Position numbers and translations under genes: made by a program
From: CAVSLM01 sp963728895
Lineage (GTDB): Bacteria > Pseudomonadota > Gammaproteobacteria > JBBQDK01
Length of the DNA stretch: 64,000 bases
Assembly (NCBI GenBank): GCA_963728895.1
Contig: CAVSLM010000005.1
Coordinates: 62,001-126,000 of the forward strand
Direction of reading: 5' to 3'
Shown here: in pieces, positions 35,852 to 44,420 of the stretch
How positions within the stretch are numbered: position 1 is the stretch's first letter
How the letters are laid out: each line of letters starts with the position of its first letter
The notes under the pieces: model-generated
Seen by the model: only the letters and a program-made list of their open reading frames with translations
The model's database searches: none
Told to the model about the DNA's origin: nothing

Positions 35852-36466
35852 TCAGAACAGCGCCGCGTAGCGCCGGGCGGCGGCCTCCGGATCCGGCTGG
35901 CCGAACACGCCATGCACCACGGCCAGCAGGTCGGCCCCCGCGTCGACCAGCACCGCGCCATTGTCCGGGGTGATGCCGCCGATGGCGACGATGGGGATTC
36001 GCAGCCGCGCGCAGGCCACGCGCAGCAGCTCGACGCCAGCGGAGCTTGCCTCGGGCTTGGTCTGCGAGGGAAAGAAGCGGCCGAAGGCGACGTAGTCCGC
36101 GCCCCCGGCCTCGGCTCGCAGCGCGCGCTCCAGCGAGTTGTAGCAGGACACGCCGATGATCGCGCCGGCGCCGAGCACGGCGCGCGCCTCGGCGAGCGGA
36201 CAGTCCTCGCGCCCCAGGTGCACGCCGGCACCGCAGGCACTGGCAAGCTCGACGTCGTCGTTGACGATCAGCGCAACCCGGTGCGAGCGACACAGGAACT
36301 GCAGGTCGTTCGCCTCCCAGGCGCGCCGGCCGGCATCGGCGCTCTTGTCGCGATACTGGATCATGACCGCGCCGCCGAGGATGGCGCGTCCCACCCGATC
36401 GACCAGGTGCTCGGATGCGACGAGCGCGCCGTCGGTAACGGCGTAGAGGCCGCGGCGCAGGTTCAT
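35852..36466 (-). CDS. thiE: Thiamine-phosphate synthase
   Basis: Joins HMP-PP and thiazole phosphate to thiamine phosphate in the cytosol. 204 residues from ATG 36466 (MNLRRGLYAVTDG). A further in-frame ATG at 36508 would add 14. Motifs: VMIQYRDKSADAG, VNDDVELASACGAGVHLGREDC, DYVAFGRFFPSQTK and VAIGGITPDNG. It follows thiD on the same strand, the stops and starts leaving about 55 bp, so it is probably a thiD-thiE operon separate from thiC. Confidence 0.94.
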   Translation of the reverse strand: MNLRRGLYAVTDGALVASEHLVDRVGRAILGGAVMIQYRDKSADAGRRAWEANDLQFLCRSHRVALIVNDDVELASACGAGVHLGREDCPLAEARAVLGAGAIIGVSCYNSLERALRAEAGGADYVAFGRFFPSQTKPEASSAGVELLRVACARLRIPIVAIGGITPDNGAVLVDAGADLLAVVHGVFGQPDPEAAARRYAALF

Positions 36467-36521
36467 CCAACGATCACCGACCAGGGGCGCCGATGCCGCG
36501 CGAGGCATTGCGCTGCACGCT

Positions 36522-37328
36522 CTACTCCGCGCCGTCCTCGCCGCGCGCCCAGAACAGGCGATTGGGCAGCGCCTGACCCATGCCGATGCGATAGCCCTGC
36601 GCCAGCGCCTCCCAGGTGTACTCTTGCGCTTCGTGGAGCGCGCTGAACGGCTCCATGCCCTGGGCCAGGAGCCCCGCGATGCTCGCCGCGAGCGTGCAGC
36701 CGGAACCGTGATAGGAACCGGGCAGCCGCTCCCAGGTGAACGTCTCCAGGATACGTCGATTGCCGTAGAGCGTATTCACCACTTTCGGGGTGTTCTCGTG
36801 CGCGCCGGTGATCAGCACGAACTCACAGCCGCGCTCCAGCAGCGCCATGCCGCAGGCATCGAGATTGTCGGCCTCGGGCGCCATGGCGCGGGCTTCCAGG
36901 CTGTTCGGCGTGAGCACCGTGGTCAACGGCAGCAGCAGGCTGCTCATGGCTTCGAGTACCTCGTCGTCGCTGAGCTCGGTGCCGTTTCCGGAGGCAAGGA
37001 TGGGGTCCAGCACCACCGGGATGTCGGGATAGTCCACCAGCAGCGTATGGATAGCTTCCGCAACCTCGGCGCTGCCGAGCAGCCCGATCTTGAACGCCGC
37101 GACCTGGATGTCTTCCAGCACCGCGCGCGCCTGTTCGATCACCAGCCCCGGGTCGAGCGGAGCATAGCCCTTCACGTCCTGGGTGTCCTGCACGGTGACG
37201 GCGGTGATCACCGGTGCGGCGTGGCAGCCCATGCTGGCCACTGCCTCGATGTCGGCCTGAATGCCGGCGCCGCCCGTGGCGTCGCTTCCGGAGAAGGCCA
37301 TGACGACGGGAATGGTTTCTTGGCTCAT
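36522..37328 (-). CDS. thiD: Hydroxymethylpyrimidine/phosphomethylpyrimidine kinase
   Basis: Phosphorylates HMP and HMP-P for thiamine synthesis; ribokinase fold, 268 residues. Seen are MAFSGSDATGGAGIQADIEA, TAVTVQDTQDVKGYAP, VVLDPILASGNGTEL, LTPNSLEARAMAPEA and ETFTWERLPGSYHGSGCTLA (anion hole GSGC). ATG 37328 matches the family start; upstream codons to 37496 are spurious. It is divergent from the rubredoxin gene and upstream of thiE. Confidence 0.95.
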   Translation of the reverse strand: MSQETIPVVMAFSGSDATGGAGIQADIEAVASMGCHAAPVITAVTVQDTQDVKGYAPLDPGLVIEQARAVLEDIQVAAFKIGLLGSAEVAEAIHTLLVDYPDIPVVLDPILASGNGTELSDDEVLEAMSSLLLPLTTVLTPNSLEARAMAPEADNLDACGMALLERGCEFVLITGAHENTPKVVNTLYGNRRILETFTWERLPGSYHGSGCTLAASIAGLLAQGMEPFSALHEAQEYTWEALAQGYRIGMGQALPNRLFWARGEDGAE

Positions 37329-37461
37329 GATGTCTGGCAGGCGGGTACGGGCGTCTGGGGGAAGGGGAATGCACGAAGATTGTAACACCGCCCCGGCCAT
37401 TTCACTCGCTGTGGGAAAAATGGGAAAATGACCGGCCTTGTCGAGCGTGGGCGGGAGCACG

Positions 37462-37626
37462 ATGAAACAGTACATGTGTGTCATCTGCGGGTTCATCTAC
37501 GACGAATCCGTCGGTCTTCCGGAAGAAGGCTTTCCCGCAGGCACACGCTGGGAGGACATCCCGCTGAACTGGAAGTGTCCGGAGTGCGGTGCCAGCAAGG
37601 AGGACTTCGAGATGATCGAGGTCTGA
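37462..37626 (+). CDS. Rubredoxin
   Basis: A small one-iron electron carrier (54 residues). The two CxxC knuckles are YMCVICGFIYDE and WKCPECGASKEDF, with the usual GLPEEGFPAGTRWEDIP linker. The ATG at 37462 follows GGGAGCACG. It is next to mtnD on the plus strand and divergent from thiD. In gammaproteobacteria it commonly lies beside thiD or hemL. Its partner reductase is not in the window. Confidence 0.96.
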   Translation: MKQYMCVICGFIYDESVGLPEEGFPAGTRWEDIPLNWKCPECGASKEDFEMIEV

Positions 37627-37660
37627 AGTCGTTTCGCCGTTCGCCGAACGAGGAGGTGCC

Positions 37661-38200
37661 ATGGCGCGCATGATGTTTTCCGACGGGACCGAGACGCGGG
37701 ACTATCCCGCCATGCAGGCGCGACTCGCCGCGCTCGGCATCACCCTGCGACACTGGCCGGCGCCCGAGGATCCGCAGGCGCAGGCATTGCTGGAGCGGGC
37801 GGCGCTGAACGACGAAGAGAAGGAACAACTGCTGCGCGCCGTGGATGATCGTTTCGAGGCACTCAAGCGCGAGGCGGGCTATATCACGCGTGACCTGATC
37901 GTGATCCACGAAGGCATACCCGACCTCGCCGCGCTGCTGGCGAAGTTCGAGAAGATCCACTACCACACCGACGACGAGGTGCGCTACGTCCTTGCAGGGC
38001 GGGGCTGCTTCGGCTTCGTCGAGCCCGACGGCGGGCAATTTCTCCTGGAGGTCCATGCCGGCGACTACATCAACGTCCCGGCGCGCGCCGAGCACTGGTT
38101 TACGATGGGCGATGCCGGGCGCATCAAGGCAGTGCGCTACTTCATGGATAGCAGCGGCTGGGCACCGGTGTACACCGACCGGCCGATGCAGTTCGGTTGA
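37661..38200 (+). CDS. mtnD: Acireductone dioxygenase (methionine salvage)
   Basis: A cupin metalloenzyme (179 residues) that oxidises acireductone to the ketoacid precursor of methionine. Metal ligands are visible in IHYHTDDEVRYVLAGRG (HxHx4E) and ARAEHWFTMG (H). ATG 37661 follows AGGAGG. It is followed by mtnB; the enolase-phosphatase mtnC is not in the window. Fe or Ni content decides the product and cannot be read from sequence. Confidence 0.94.
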   Translation: MARMMFSDGTETRDYPAMQARLAALGITLRHWPAPEDPQAQALLERAALNDEEKEQLLRAVDDRFEALKREAGYITRDLIVIHEGIPDLAALLAKFEKIHYHTDDEVRYVLAGRGCFGFVEPDGGQFLLEVHAGDYINVPARAEHWFTMGDAGRIKAVRYFMDSSGWAPVYTDRPMQFG

Positions 38201-38258
38201 GTCGAGGCCCGGCCGTTGACCGCGGTCGGTCCGATCCGCCTCGTTCCGGGAAGCTGAC

Positions 38259-38894
38259 ATGACAAACCTTGCCGTGCTGAGCCTGCAGGCCGCACTCGTG
38301 GAAGTCGCCCGCGACTTCCACGCACGCGGCTGGATGCTGGGCACGGCCGGCAATCTCAGCGCGCGCAGCGCAGGCGATGCCGCAAGCTTCTGGATCACGG
38401 CGAGCGGGGTCTCCAAGGGCCGGCTGGAAGAGTCGGACCTGCTACCCGTGCGCATCGCCGACGGCGCCGTGCTGGGGCAGGTCGACCCGCGCCTGCGGCC
38501 TTCGGCCGAAACCTCCATCCATCGCGCCGTGTACGCCCTCGTACCGCAGGCCGGGGCCTGCCTGCATGTGCACAGTGTCGATGCCTGTCTTGCCGCTGAT
38601 GCCGCTCACCCGCACGCGCTGTCGTTGCCGCTACCGGCGCTGGAGATGCTCAAGGGCTTCGGAATCCGGGAGGAGCAGCCCGATGTCGCGCTGCCACTGT
38701 TCGAAAATCTGCTCGAGGTTCCCGCCATCGCCGCCGCGGTGCGCGAGCGCTTTGCCCGCGAAGGGCCGCCACGCGTGCCGGCCCTCATGATCCGCGGCCA
38801 CGGGCCGACCGTCTGGGGGTTCGACCTGCAGCAGGCATACCATCATGTCGAGACCCTGGAGTTCCTGATGCGCTACCTGGCGCGGCGCGGCTGA
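38259..38894 (+). CDS. mtnB: Methylthioribulose-1-phosphate dehydratase
   Basis: A zinc class II aldolase-like enzyme (211 residues) that dehydrates MTRu-1-P in methionine salvage. Motifs: TAGNLSARSAG, TASGVSKGRLEESDLL, CLHVHSVDACLA (HxH zinc ligands) and IRGHGPTVWGFDLQQAYHHVE (H ligand and active site). It lies 58 bp after mtnD and is probably cotranscribed. Substrate is assigned by family and by linkage to mtnD. Confidence 0.93.
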   Translation: MTNLAVLSLQAALVEVARDFHARGWMLGTAGNLSARSAGDAASFWITASGVSKGRLEESDLLPVRIADGAVLGQVDPRLRPSAETSIHRAVYALVPQAGACLHVHSVDACLAADAAHPHALSLPLPALEMLKGFGIREEQPDVALPLFENLLEVPAIAAAVRERFAREGPPRVPALMIRGHGPTVWGFDLQQAYHHVETLEFLMRYLARRG

Positions 38895-38976
38895 CGGGCA
38901 CCCCGGCCCGTCCTGTGCGCAAGCCCGCCCGCGGTCGAGCGGGACGCCATCTGCGACCGCTGCACGAGGATCACCG

Positions 38977-40512
38977 ATGGATGTGTTGTTGCTGACGACG
39001 CCCGAGCAGTTCGGTTTCGACAACCCGACGGTGGAGCTCAATCCGAAGAAGGTCGCGCAATGGGTGGCGCAGCTGCCGCTGCTGAATCTCGCCGCCTCCG
39101 TCGCCGACCTGCTTGCCACCCTCGAGGCGCTCAACCACCAGCCCATGGCGGATCGCGACCGCATGCGGCTGCTCGAGCTCTACCGCTCCGCAGGCGATGC
39201 CATCTTCACCAGCTTCGATACCAATCTGCTACGCCAGCTGCCGATCTCCAGCGGACACCGCCAGCAGTTGAAAGAGGACGTAGAGCGCCTGCTGCGCATG
39301 TTTGCCGACGGCTACAAGATCGTGGTGATGCACGCGCATCGTGATCGGCGCGATCCGCGGTCCGACCCCTCCGTACGGCTCGCGTTGTATCGCGCGCTGG
39401 AGCACACCGGTCAGGCGCTGGTGCATGCCATGCGCACCTATCGTCCGACGCCGCCGTTCGCCTGGCTCGAGCTGCACCAGCTATACCGCTATGCCGAGCA
39501 CCACCAGATCGTCGAGCAGGCGCTCGAAACCGCGCCGAAGAGCACGCCGGTGACCATTGCCGGGCTGTACAAACGGCTCATGCTGTTCGCAATCGCCGAT
39601 CCGCCCAGCCTGCAGGAGGGCGAGGCCTTCCTGCTCTACCGCCTGCTGGAGCCGCTGGTGCCGTTCTGCAGCATCGTGGCCGGCGACGTGCGCCGACTCG
39701 GCGCGGGATGTTATGTGTTCGACCTGTGCGCGGACTCGGCGCCGCGCCCGGTGACCCAGCTTGCGGCCGATGCCGAGCTCGAAGCCCCCCGTGCGCTGGA
39801 TCTGCGGGCGCTGCCGCCGGCCCTGCAGGCGCGGCTCGCCCAGCGCACTCCGGCGCGCCGGGGCAGCGTGGACGACGATGCGCGGTTGCTGAGCGCGCTG
39901 CTGGCGCGTGTGCGCACCGCCCCCGAGCGCCGTGCACCGCGCCAGCTGTCAGGGCGCATCGCGCATGTGGCGGTGGGCGTGACGGCGATCCACCGCCTGC
40001 TCGGGGTCGCAGCGCGAGGGGCGCAACAGATCGCGGCCGAAGCCGAGGAATGGGAGGTCGAGAACGAAAGCCAGCAGGGATTTCTGCTACGGCGCGTGGG
40101 CGAGGAGGGACCCGAAGTCGCCGTGGGCGAAGTGTTGGGACTGTTCGAAACCGACCAGAGCAAGAACACCGTGCGCCGTACCTGCGTGCTGGTGCGCTGG
40201 ATGCGCAGCCGCCGCGACGGGCTCGATGCCGGCGTGGAGATCATGGTCGGAGGGCCGCAGGCGGTGCTGTGCGCCAACCTCGAGGAGTCCCCGGCCGAAG
40301 CTGCGCGGTGCCTGTTCCTTCCTTCGGTGGCGGCCCTCGGCCTGTCGGCGACATTACTTGCGCCGAAGAAGCTCTATGCGCGCGGTCGTCGGCTGCAGCT
40401 GCAGGTCGGACGCAACAGTATGGTCGTCGAGGCCGGCCACCTGGTGATGGACACGGCATGCATCGATCGCTTCGAGTTCACCTTCGCCGCGCAGGGCCCG
40501 GACGGAACCTGA
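38977..40512 (+). CDS. Conserved hypothetical protein with a PilZ-like C-terminal region
   Basis: 511 residues with no signal peptide or clear transmembrane segments. The N-terminal 290 residues are helical with no recognised domain. The C-terminal part carries RRAPR (318-322), then NESQQG (363-368), which fits the PilZ N-x-S-x-x-G motif. CVLVRWMRSR (about 403-412) and GVEIMVGG (419-426) follow, similar to PilZ beta strands. PilZ domains bind cyclic-di-GMP; the 40-residue spacing between RxxxR and NxSxxG is longer than usual, so this is inference only. It follows mtnB by about 80 bp. Unrecognised otherwise. Confidence 0.6.
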   Translation: MDVLLLTTPEQFGFDNPTVELNPKKVAQWVAQLPLLNLAASVADLLATLEALNHQPMADRDRMRLLELYRSAGDAIFTSFDTNLLRQLPISSGHRQQLKEDVERLLRMFADGYKIVVMHAHRDRRDPRSDPSVRLALYRALEHTGQALVHAMRTYRPTPPFAWLELHQLYRYAEHHQIVEQALETAPKSTPVTIAGLYKRLMLFAIADPPSLQEGEAFLLYRLLEPLVPFCSIVAGDVRRLGAGCYVFDLCADSAPRPVTQLAADAELEAPRALDLRALPPALQARLAQRTPARRGSVDDDARLLSALLARVRTAPERRAPRQLSGRIAHVAVGVTAIHRLLGVAARGAQQIAAEAEEWEVENESQQGFLLRRVGEEGPEVAVGEVLGLFETDQSKNTVRRTCVLVRWMRSRRDGLDAGVEIMVGGPQAVLCANLEESPAEAARCLFLPSVAALGLSATLLAPKKLYARGRRLQLQVGRNSMVVEAGHLVMDTACIDRFEFTFAAQGPDGT

Positions 40513-40587
40513 GCGCCCCGGGGAGGGGCCACACGGCGATCTGCTATACTCCGCCACTCGAAGTCCAGGCGCTGCGAGAGGAGCGCG

Positions 40588-40989
40588 ATGACCCGGTTTC
40601 CCGTCGCCGTACAGAGCATCACTCCCGAGAACAAGTGCGGTTTCTGTACCAACTCGAAATGCTGCACCTATGTCACGCAGCATATTCCCGCCCCACGCTC
40701 CAAGTACGATTTTGAACACCTGCTGTGGCAGGTTTCGCACGAGAACGTGCAGGCCTACCAGGACGAGGACGGCTGGTTCCTGCTGGTCAACAACCGGTGC
40801 ATGCATCTGCAGCAGGACGGGCGCTGCGCAATCTATGCGACCCGCCCGCAGGTGTGCCGCGACCACTCCAATGATTACTGCGAGTACGACGCCCCCGCCG
40901 AAGACGGGTTCAAGCTGTTCTTCGACGGCTACGAATCGCTGCTGAAGTACTGCAGGAAACGCTTCAAACGCTGGGGTGCGCGGGCCTGA
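40588..40989 (+). CDS. YkgJ-family cysteine-cluster protein
   Basis: A 133-residue protein with a zinc- or iron-type cysteine cluster: KCGFCTNSKCC near residue 17, NNRCMHL, GRCAIYATRPQVCRDH and YCEYD. These match the YkgJ/Fe-S oxidoreductase-like family (CxxC...CC...RC...C). Function is unknown; metal binding is inferred. ATG 40588 follows GGAGCGCG. It is convergent with the nucleotidase gene. Confidence 0.85.
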   Translation: MTRFPVAVQSITPENKCGFCTNSKCCTYVTQHIPAPRSKYDFEHLLWQVSHENVQAYQDEDGWFLLVNNRCMHLQQDGRCAIYATRPQVCRDHSNDYCEYDAPAEDGFKLFFDGYESLLKYCRKRFKRWGARA

Positions 40990-40999
40990 GCTTGTCGCA

Positions 41000-41665
41000 T
41001 CACCCGTTCGCGGCTTCCGGCATCAGGTCGAGGAAGCTGCGGATGCTCCGAAACTCCGTCACCTCGCGTGCCGGTCCGCGCGAGTCGGGGCGCTCGACGG
41101 CGATGAGGTGTGCGATACCATAGCCGCGCGCCGAGCGCAGCACGGCCAGGCTGTCGTCCACCAGCAGCGTCCGCTCCCCGGAAAACGGCTCGCGCTCCTG
41201 CAATCGTGACCAGAAGCGCAGGTCCTCCTTGGGCAGGCCGAGCTCGTGCGAGCAGACCACGGCGTCGAAGTGTCCGCCCAGGCGCGTGCGTTCCATCTTG
41301 AGCGTCAGGCTCTTGCCATGGGCGTTGGTGACCAGCACGACGCGCTTGCCACGCCCGCGCAGGAAGTCGAGAAAGACCGTGACGTGGGGATGCACCGCGA
41401 TCAGGTGATCGACCTCGCGCTTCAGCAGGGCGATGTCCATGCCGAGCTCACGGGTCCAGTAGTCCAGGCAGTACCAGTCCATGGTGCCTTCCACCTGGCG
41501 AAAGCGCGGAAACAGCACGCGCTTCGACTCCTCCAGCGTGAGTCCGTTGCACTCGGCGTAGCGCAACGGCACATGTTCGCGCCAGAAGTGATTGTCGAAA
41601 TGCAGGTCAAGCAGTGTGCCGTCGAGGTCGAGCAGCACCCGGTCGAGCGCAGTCCAGTCGATCAT
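41000..41665 (-). CDS. yrfG: HAD-family GMP/IMP nucleotidase (YrfG-like)
   Basis: A cytosolic HAD phosphatase (221 residues) of the YrfG type, which dephosphorylates GMP and IMP. Motifs: VLLDLDGTLLDLHFD (DxDGT), VLVTNAHGKSLTL (motif II), KEDLRFW (K, motif III) and TLLVDDSLAVL (DD, motif IV). The start is at ATG 41665 (MIDWTALDR). It is divergent from the secreted protein gene and next to nudE-cysQ, the usual gammaproteobacterial neighbours. A role in methionine salvage is conceivable but unsupported. Confidence 0.87.
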   Translation of the reverse strand: MIDWTALDRVLLDLDGTLLDLHFDNHFWREHVPLRYAECNGLTLEESKRVLFPRFRQVEGTMDWYCLDYWTRELGMDIALLKREVDHLIAVHPHVTVFLDFLRGRGKRVVLVTNAHGKSLTLKMERTRLGGHFDAVVCSHELGLPKEDLRFWSRLQEREPFSGERTLLVDDSLAVLRSARGYGIAHLIAVERPDSRGPAREVTEFRSIRSFLDLMPEAANG

Positions 41666-41793
41666 GGCCAGGAGCACGGGAGGGGGGAGCCCCATTATGG
41701 AGAGCGCGGCCGGCAAATTCCAGGCGGTTCACTCCGCGCGTCATGTGGAACACGTGCCTTTCGGATGCAAATGGGGCTCCTTATAATGCGGGC

Positions 41794-42495
41794 ATGTACC
41801 GGGGTTCGGGCAAGCCGCAGGCAGCGGTCGTACTGTCGGGCGCATTGGTGTGCGCCCTGGCGGGTGCGGCGCTCGGGGACGAATTCGCCGCCGCCGACGA
41901 TGTCGACACGAGCCAGGTCAATGATGGCGAGCTGGTGTTTCTCGCCACCCCGCCGCAGCACGCCGTGCATCATCAGTACCACACCATCGTCATCAGCGAG
42001 CAGAGTCTGCGCGACGGATGGGTACGGCTGGTGCAGTGTCACGAGCATCTGGACCGGGTGCCGGACGCCCAGGTCGTGTACAATCCCGAGCGCATCCGCG
42101 GCCTGCACATCGTTGCCGCAAAGGGCATGGAGAGTGCATCGGTGCGTGGCGCGAGCGTGCAGATGAAGAACATCGGATCCGACGCCAGGCTGTGCGTGGA
42201 GGCGCAAAGCAAGGCGTTGTCTGCTGAGGGTGAGGGCGACTTCACGCTGCGCAGCGGTCCCTTCATGCGCAAGTTCCTCGACGGCTATTACCCGATGCAC
42301 GTCACGCTAGAGGTGCGCTACCCGGCCGCACGTCTGCGCTACGACGGCATTTCCCCTGTACCGCAGCCGGGATTCAAGGTGCAGGAGGGCAGGAACTCGG
42401 TCTCGGTGGATGCCTGGTTCGAAGGCAGGCTCAGGACCGAGCTGCACTTCGGCCTGCGCGCCCGGCCACAACCCGCAGCGTCCCCAGGCTCGTGA
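41794..42495 (+). CDS. Secreted or membrane-anchored protein of unknown function
   Basis: A 233-residue protein with an N-terminal signal or anchor (AVVLSGALVCALAGAALG, about residues 11-28). A beta-rich exported domain follows (SLRDGWVRLVQCHEHLDRVP, VSVRGASVQMKNIGSDARLC, GFKVQEGRNSVSVDAWFEG). One Cys pair is at about 84 and 130. It overlaps the nudE start. The sequence TATAAT lies 7 bp before the ATG (41782-41787), which would make transcripts nearly leaderless if used. Its function is not recognised. Confidence 0.65.
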   Translation: MYRGSGKPQAAVVLSGALVCALAGAALGDEFAAADDVDTSQVNDGELVFLATPPQHAVHHQYHTIVISEQSLRDGWVRLVQCHEHLDRVPDAQVVYNPERIRGLHIVAAKGMESASVRGASVQMKNIGSDARLCVEAQSKALSAEGEGDFTLRSGPFMRKFLDGYYPMHVTLEVRYPAARLRYDGISPVPQPGFKVQEGRNSVSVDAWFEGRLRTELHFGLRARPQPAASPGS

Positions 42496-43109
42496 GCCCG
42501 CGGTCCGGGCAACCGCCGGGGGCCGCGGTCGAGGCCCGCGCGGCAGCCGAGCATGACGCACCTGACCGGACCGGCGCGCCGCGGGTGCTGCGTACCGAGA
42601 CCCTTGCCAGCACCCGCATCTTTCACATCGAGCAGGTGGACCTGCAGTTCGCCAGTGGGGTTACGGCGCGCTACGAGCGGCTGATGGGCTCCGAGGCGGG
42701 TGCGGTGCTCGTGGTGCCGATGCTGGACGCGGATACGGTGTTGCTGATCCGCGAGTACGCGGTCGGCTTCGAGCGCTACGAGCTGGGCTTGCCGAAGGGG
42801 CGCATCGAGGACGGCGAATTGCCGGAGACGGCGGCCGACCGGGAGATGATGGAGGAGATCGGCTATGGCGCGCGGCAGCTGCGCGTGCTGCGCAGCCTGA
42901 CGCTGGCGCCCGCCTACTTCAGGCATGTCACGCATGTCGTGCTGGCCGAGGGACTGTACGAGTGCCGCCGGCCCGGCGACGAGCCGGAGCCCCTCGAAGT
43001 CGTGCCCTGGCGCCTGAGCCACCTGGACGAGCTGCTGCGCCACGGCGAATGCACCTGTGCGCGGAGCATTGCCGCGCTTTTCCTGGTTAGGGAGGCGTTA
43101 CGCCCATGA
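42492..43109 (+). CDS. nudE: ADP-sugar/ADP-compound pyrophosphatase NudE
   Basis: A Nudix hydrolase (205 residues) for ADP-ribose-like molecules and NADH. The Nudix box GRIEDGELPETAADREMMEE (then IGYG) fits GX5EX7REUXEEXGU. AVLVVPMLDADTVLLIREY and SLTLAPAYFRHVTHVVLAE mark NudE. The GTG start at 42492 overlaps the previous stop; the next gene's ATG overlaps its own stop (ATGA). It precedes cysQ, as in enteric bacteria. The N-terminal 30 residues may be shorter in the real protein. Confidence 0.9.
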   Translation: MSPRSGQPPGAAVEARAAAEHDAPDRTGAPRVLRTETLASTRIFHIEQVDLQFASGVTARYERLMGSEAGAVLVVPMLDADTVLLIREYAVGFERYELGLPKGRIEDGELPETAADREMMEEIGYGARQLRVLRSLTLAPAYFRHVTHVVLAEGLYECRRPGDEPEPLEVVPWRLSHLDELLRHGECTCARSIAALFLVREALRP

Positions 43110-43927
43110 GCAACAAACGAAGCGCCATGGTGGAAGAACCGCAGGCGTTGCTGGACGACGTGGTAGCGCTGGCGAGCGATGCCGGGCGCCGCATCCTGGA
43201 AATCTACGCTACGGACTTCGCAGTGGAGCACAAGGACGACCGCTCGCCTCTGACCGCCGCCGACATGGCTTCGCACAACGCCATCCTGGCAGGCCTCGAG
43301 TTGCTGACCCCGGGCGTGCCGGTGCTGTCCGAGGAGTCTTCGGACATTCCGTTCGAGGAACGCGCCCACTGGCCGGGTTACTGGCTCATCGACCCGCTGG
43401 ACGGGACGCGTGAGTTCATCAAGCGCAACGGCGAGTTCACCGTCAACATCGCGCTGATCCGCGACCATCGCCCCGTACTCGGGGTGGTGCAGGTTCCAGT
43501 GAGCGGGCTGTGCTACTACGCGGGGGTGGGGGTCGGATCGTTCAAGCAGCTACGCGATGGCGAGCCCGAGCGCATCCACGTGCGCCCGTTGGGCAGCGGT
43601 CGCATCACCGTCGCCGGCAGCCGTTCGCACGCCGGCGATTCGCTGAAAGCGTTTCTGTCGCGCATCGGTGACTACGAGATCATCAGCATGGGCAGCTCGC
43701 TGAAGATCTGTCTGGTCGGCGAAGGTACCGCGGACATCTATCCGCGCCTGGGTCCGACCGCGGAATGGGACACCGCCGCCGCGCAATGCATCGTGGAGCA
43801 GGCCGGCGGCCACGTCACCGACACCCAGATGAAGCCCATGCGCTACAACACCAAGTCCTCGCTGCTGAATCCTCATTTCCTGGCATTCGGCGACAACTCC
43901 CGGGACTGGTCGAAGTATCTGGACTGA
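43106..43927 (+). CDS. cysQ: 3'(2'),5'-bisphosphate nucleotidase CysQ
   Basis: A cytosolic Li-sensitive phosphatase (273 residues) that clears PAP from sulfate assimilation. Motifs: SPLTAADMASHN, LSEESSDIPFEERAHW, YWLIDPLDGTREFIKRNGEFTVNIALI (WxxDPxDGT) and MGSSLKICLVGEGTADIYPRLG (catalytic metal site), then TAEWDTAAAQCIVEQAGG. ATG 43106 overlaps nudE by four bases. It is downstream of nudE in the common order. Confidence 0.94.
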   Translation: MSNKRSAMVEEPQALLDDVVALASDAGRRILEIYATDFAVEHKDDRSPLTAADMASHNAILAGLELLTPGVPVLSEESSDIPFEERAHWPGYWLIDPLDGTREFIKRNGEFTVNIALIRDHRPVLGVVQVPVSGLCYYAGVGVGSFKQLRDGEPERIHVRPLGSGRITVAGSRSHAGDSLKAFLSRIGDYEIISMGSSLKICLVGEGTADIYPRLGPTAEWDTAAAQCIVEQAGGHVTDTQMKPMRYNTKSSLLNPHFLAFGDNSRDWSKYLD

Positions 43928-43960
43928 TTGCCCACGCGGACAGGTGCGGGAGGCACCGGG

Positions 43961-44028
43961 CTAGACCGGAAATCTCACCAGCATCCCGGGAGCGGGCGGA
44001 ATTCGCAGCCGTCCTGGCGCCGGGCTAG
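43961..44028. repeat. MITE-like element, short copy 4
   Basis: CTAGACCGGAAATCTCACCA on the left, an interior GGCGGAATTCGCAGCCGTCC, and GGCGCCGGGCTAG on the right (68 bp). It is the reverse orientation of the right half of copy 6 at 59685-59942. The right end supplies the TAG stop of the vanZ gene. Confidence 0.65.
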
Positions 44029-44420
44029 GGGCGGGGGAATGCGCCTGCGGGGGCTGTCGGGCGGGTGCGGTGGCGTACCAGCAGGGCGCCGAGCAGACCG
44101 CCTGCGGCATCGGCGCAGAGATCCCAGACGCTGGACTCGCGACCCGGTACGAACGACTGGTGAAATTCGTCGCTCATGCCGTAGGCGGTGGCGAGGATCG
44201 CGGCCAGGACGACGCGGCGCCAGGAGAGGGTCCGGCCGTCCTGCGGATGCAGGGCCAGGGAGAGCAGGGCACCGAGCACGCCGTAGACGGCCAGGTGCGC
44301 GATCTTGTCCTGACCGGTGACGGCCTGCGGAATCTGCATTCCGGTCTGGGCGGACAACAGGAAGATGACGCCCATCCAGACCAGGGAAGCGACGACATAG
44401 AAGGCCCGCAAATGCATCAT
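44025..44420 (-). CDS. VanZ-family membrane protein
   Basis: A 131-residue inner-membrane protein with four hydrophobic segments. The VanZ signature region reads QDKIAHLAVYGVLGALLSLAL and SDEFHQSFVPGRESSVWDLCADAAGGLLGALL. ATG 44420 overlaps galE's stop (ATGA). Role unknown; VanZ domains occur alone or fused to exosortase-type loci. Its stop codon is formed by the end of a MITE-like copy. It is downstream of the exopolysaccharide operon. Confidence 0.8.
   Translation of the reverse strand: MMHLRAFYVVASLVWMGVIFLLSAQTGMQIPQAVTGQDKIAHLAVYGVLGALLSLALHPQDGRTLSWRRVVLAAILATAYGMSDEFHQSFVPGRESSVWDLCADAAGGLLGALLVRHRTRPTAPAGAFPRP

Noticed and set aside
41782..41787. TATAAT just before the secreted protein ATG
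   Set aside because: No good -35 at 16-18 bp, and a start site on the ATG itself would be needed; may be chance.
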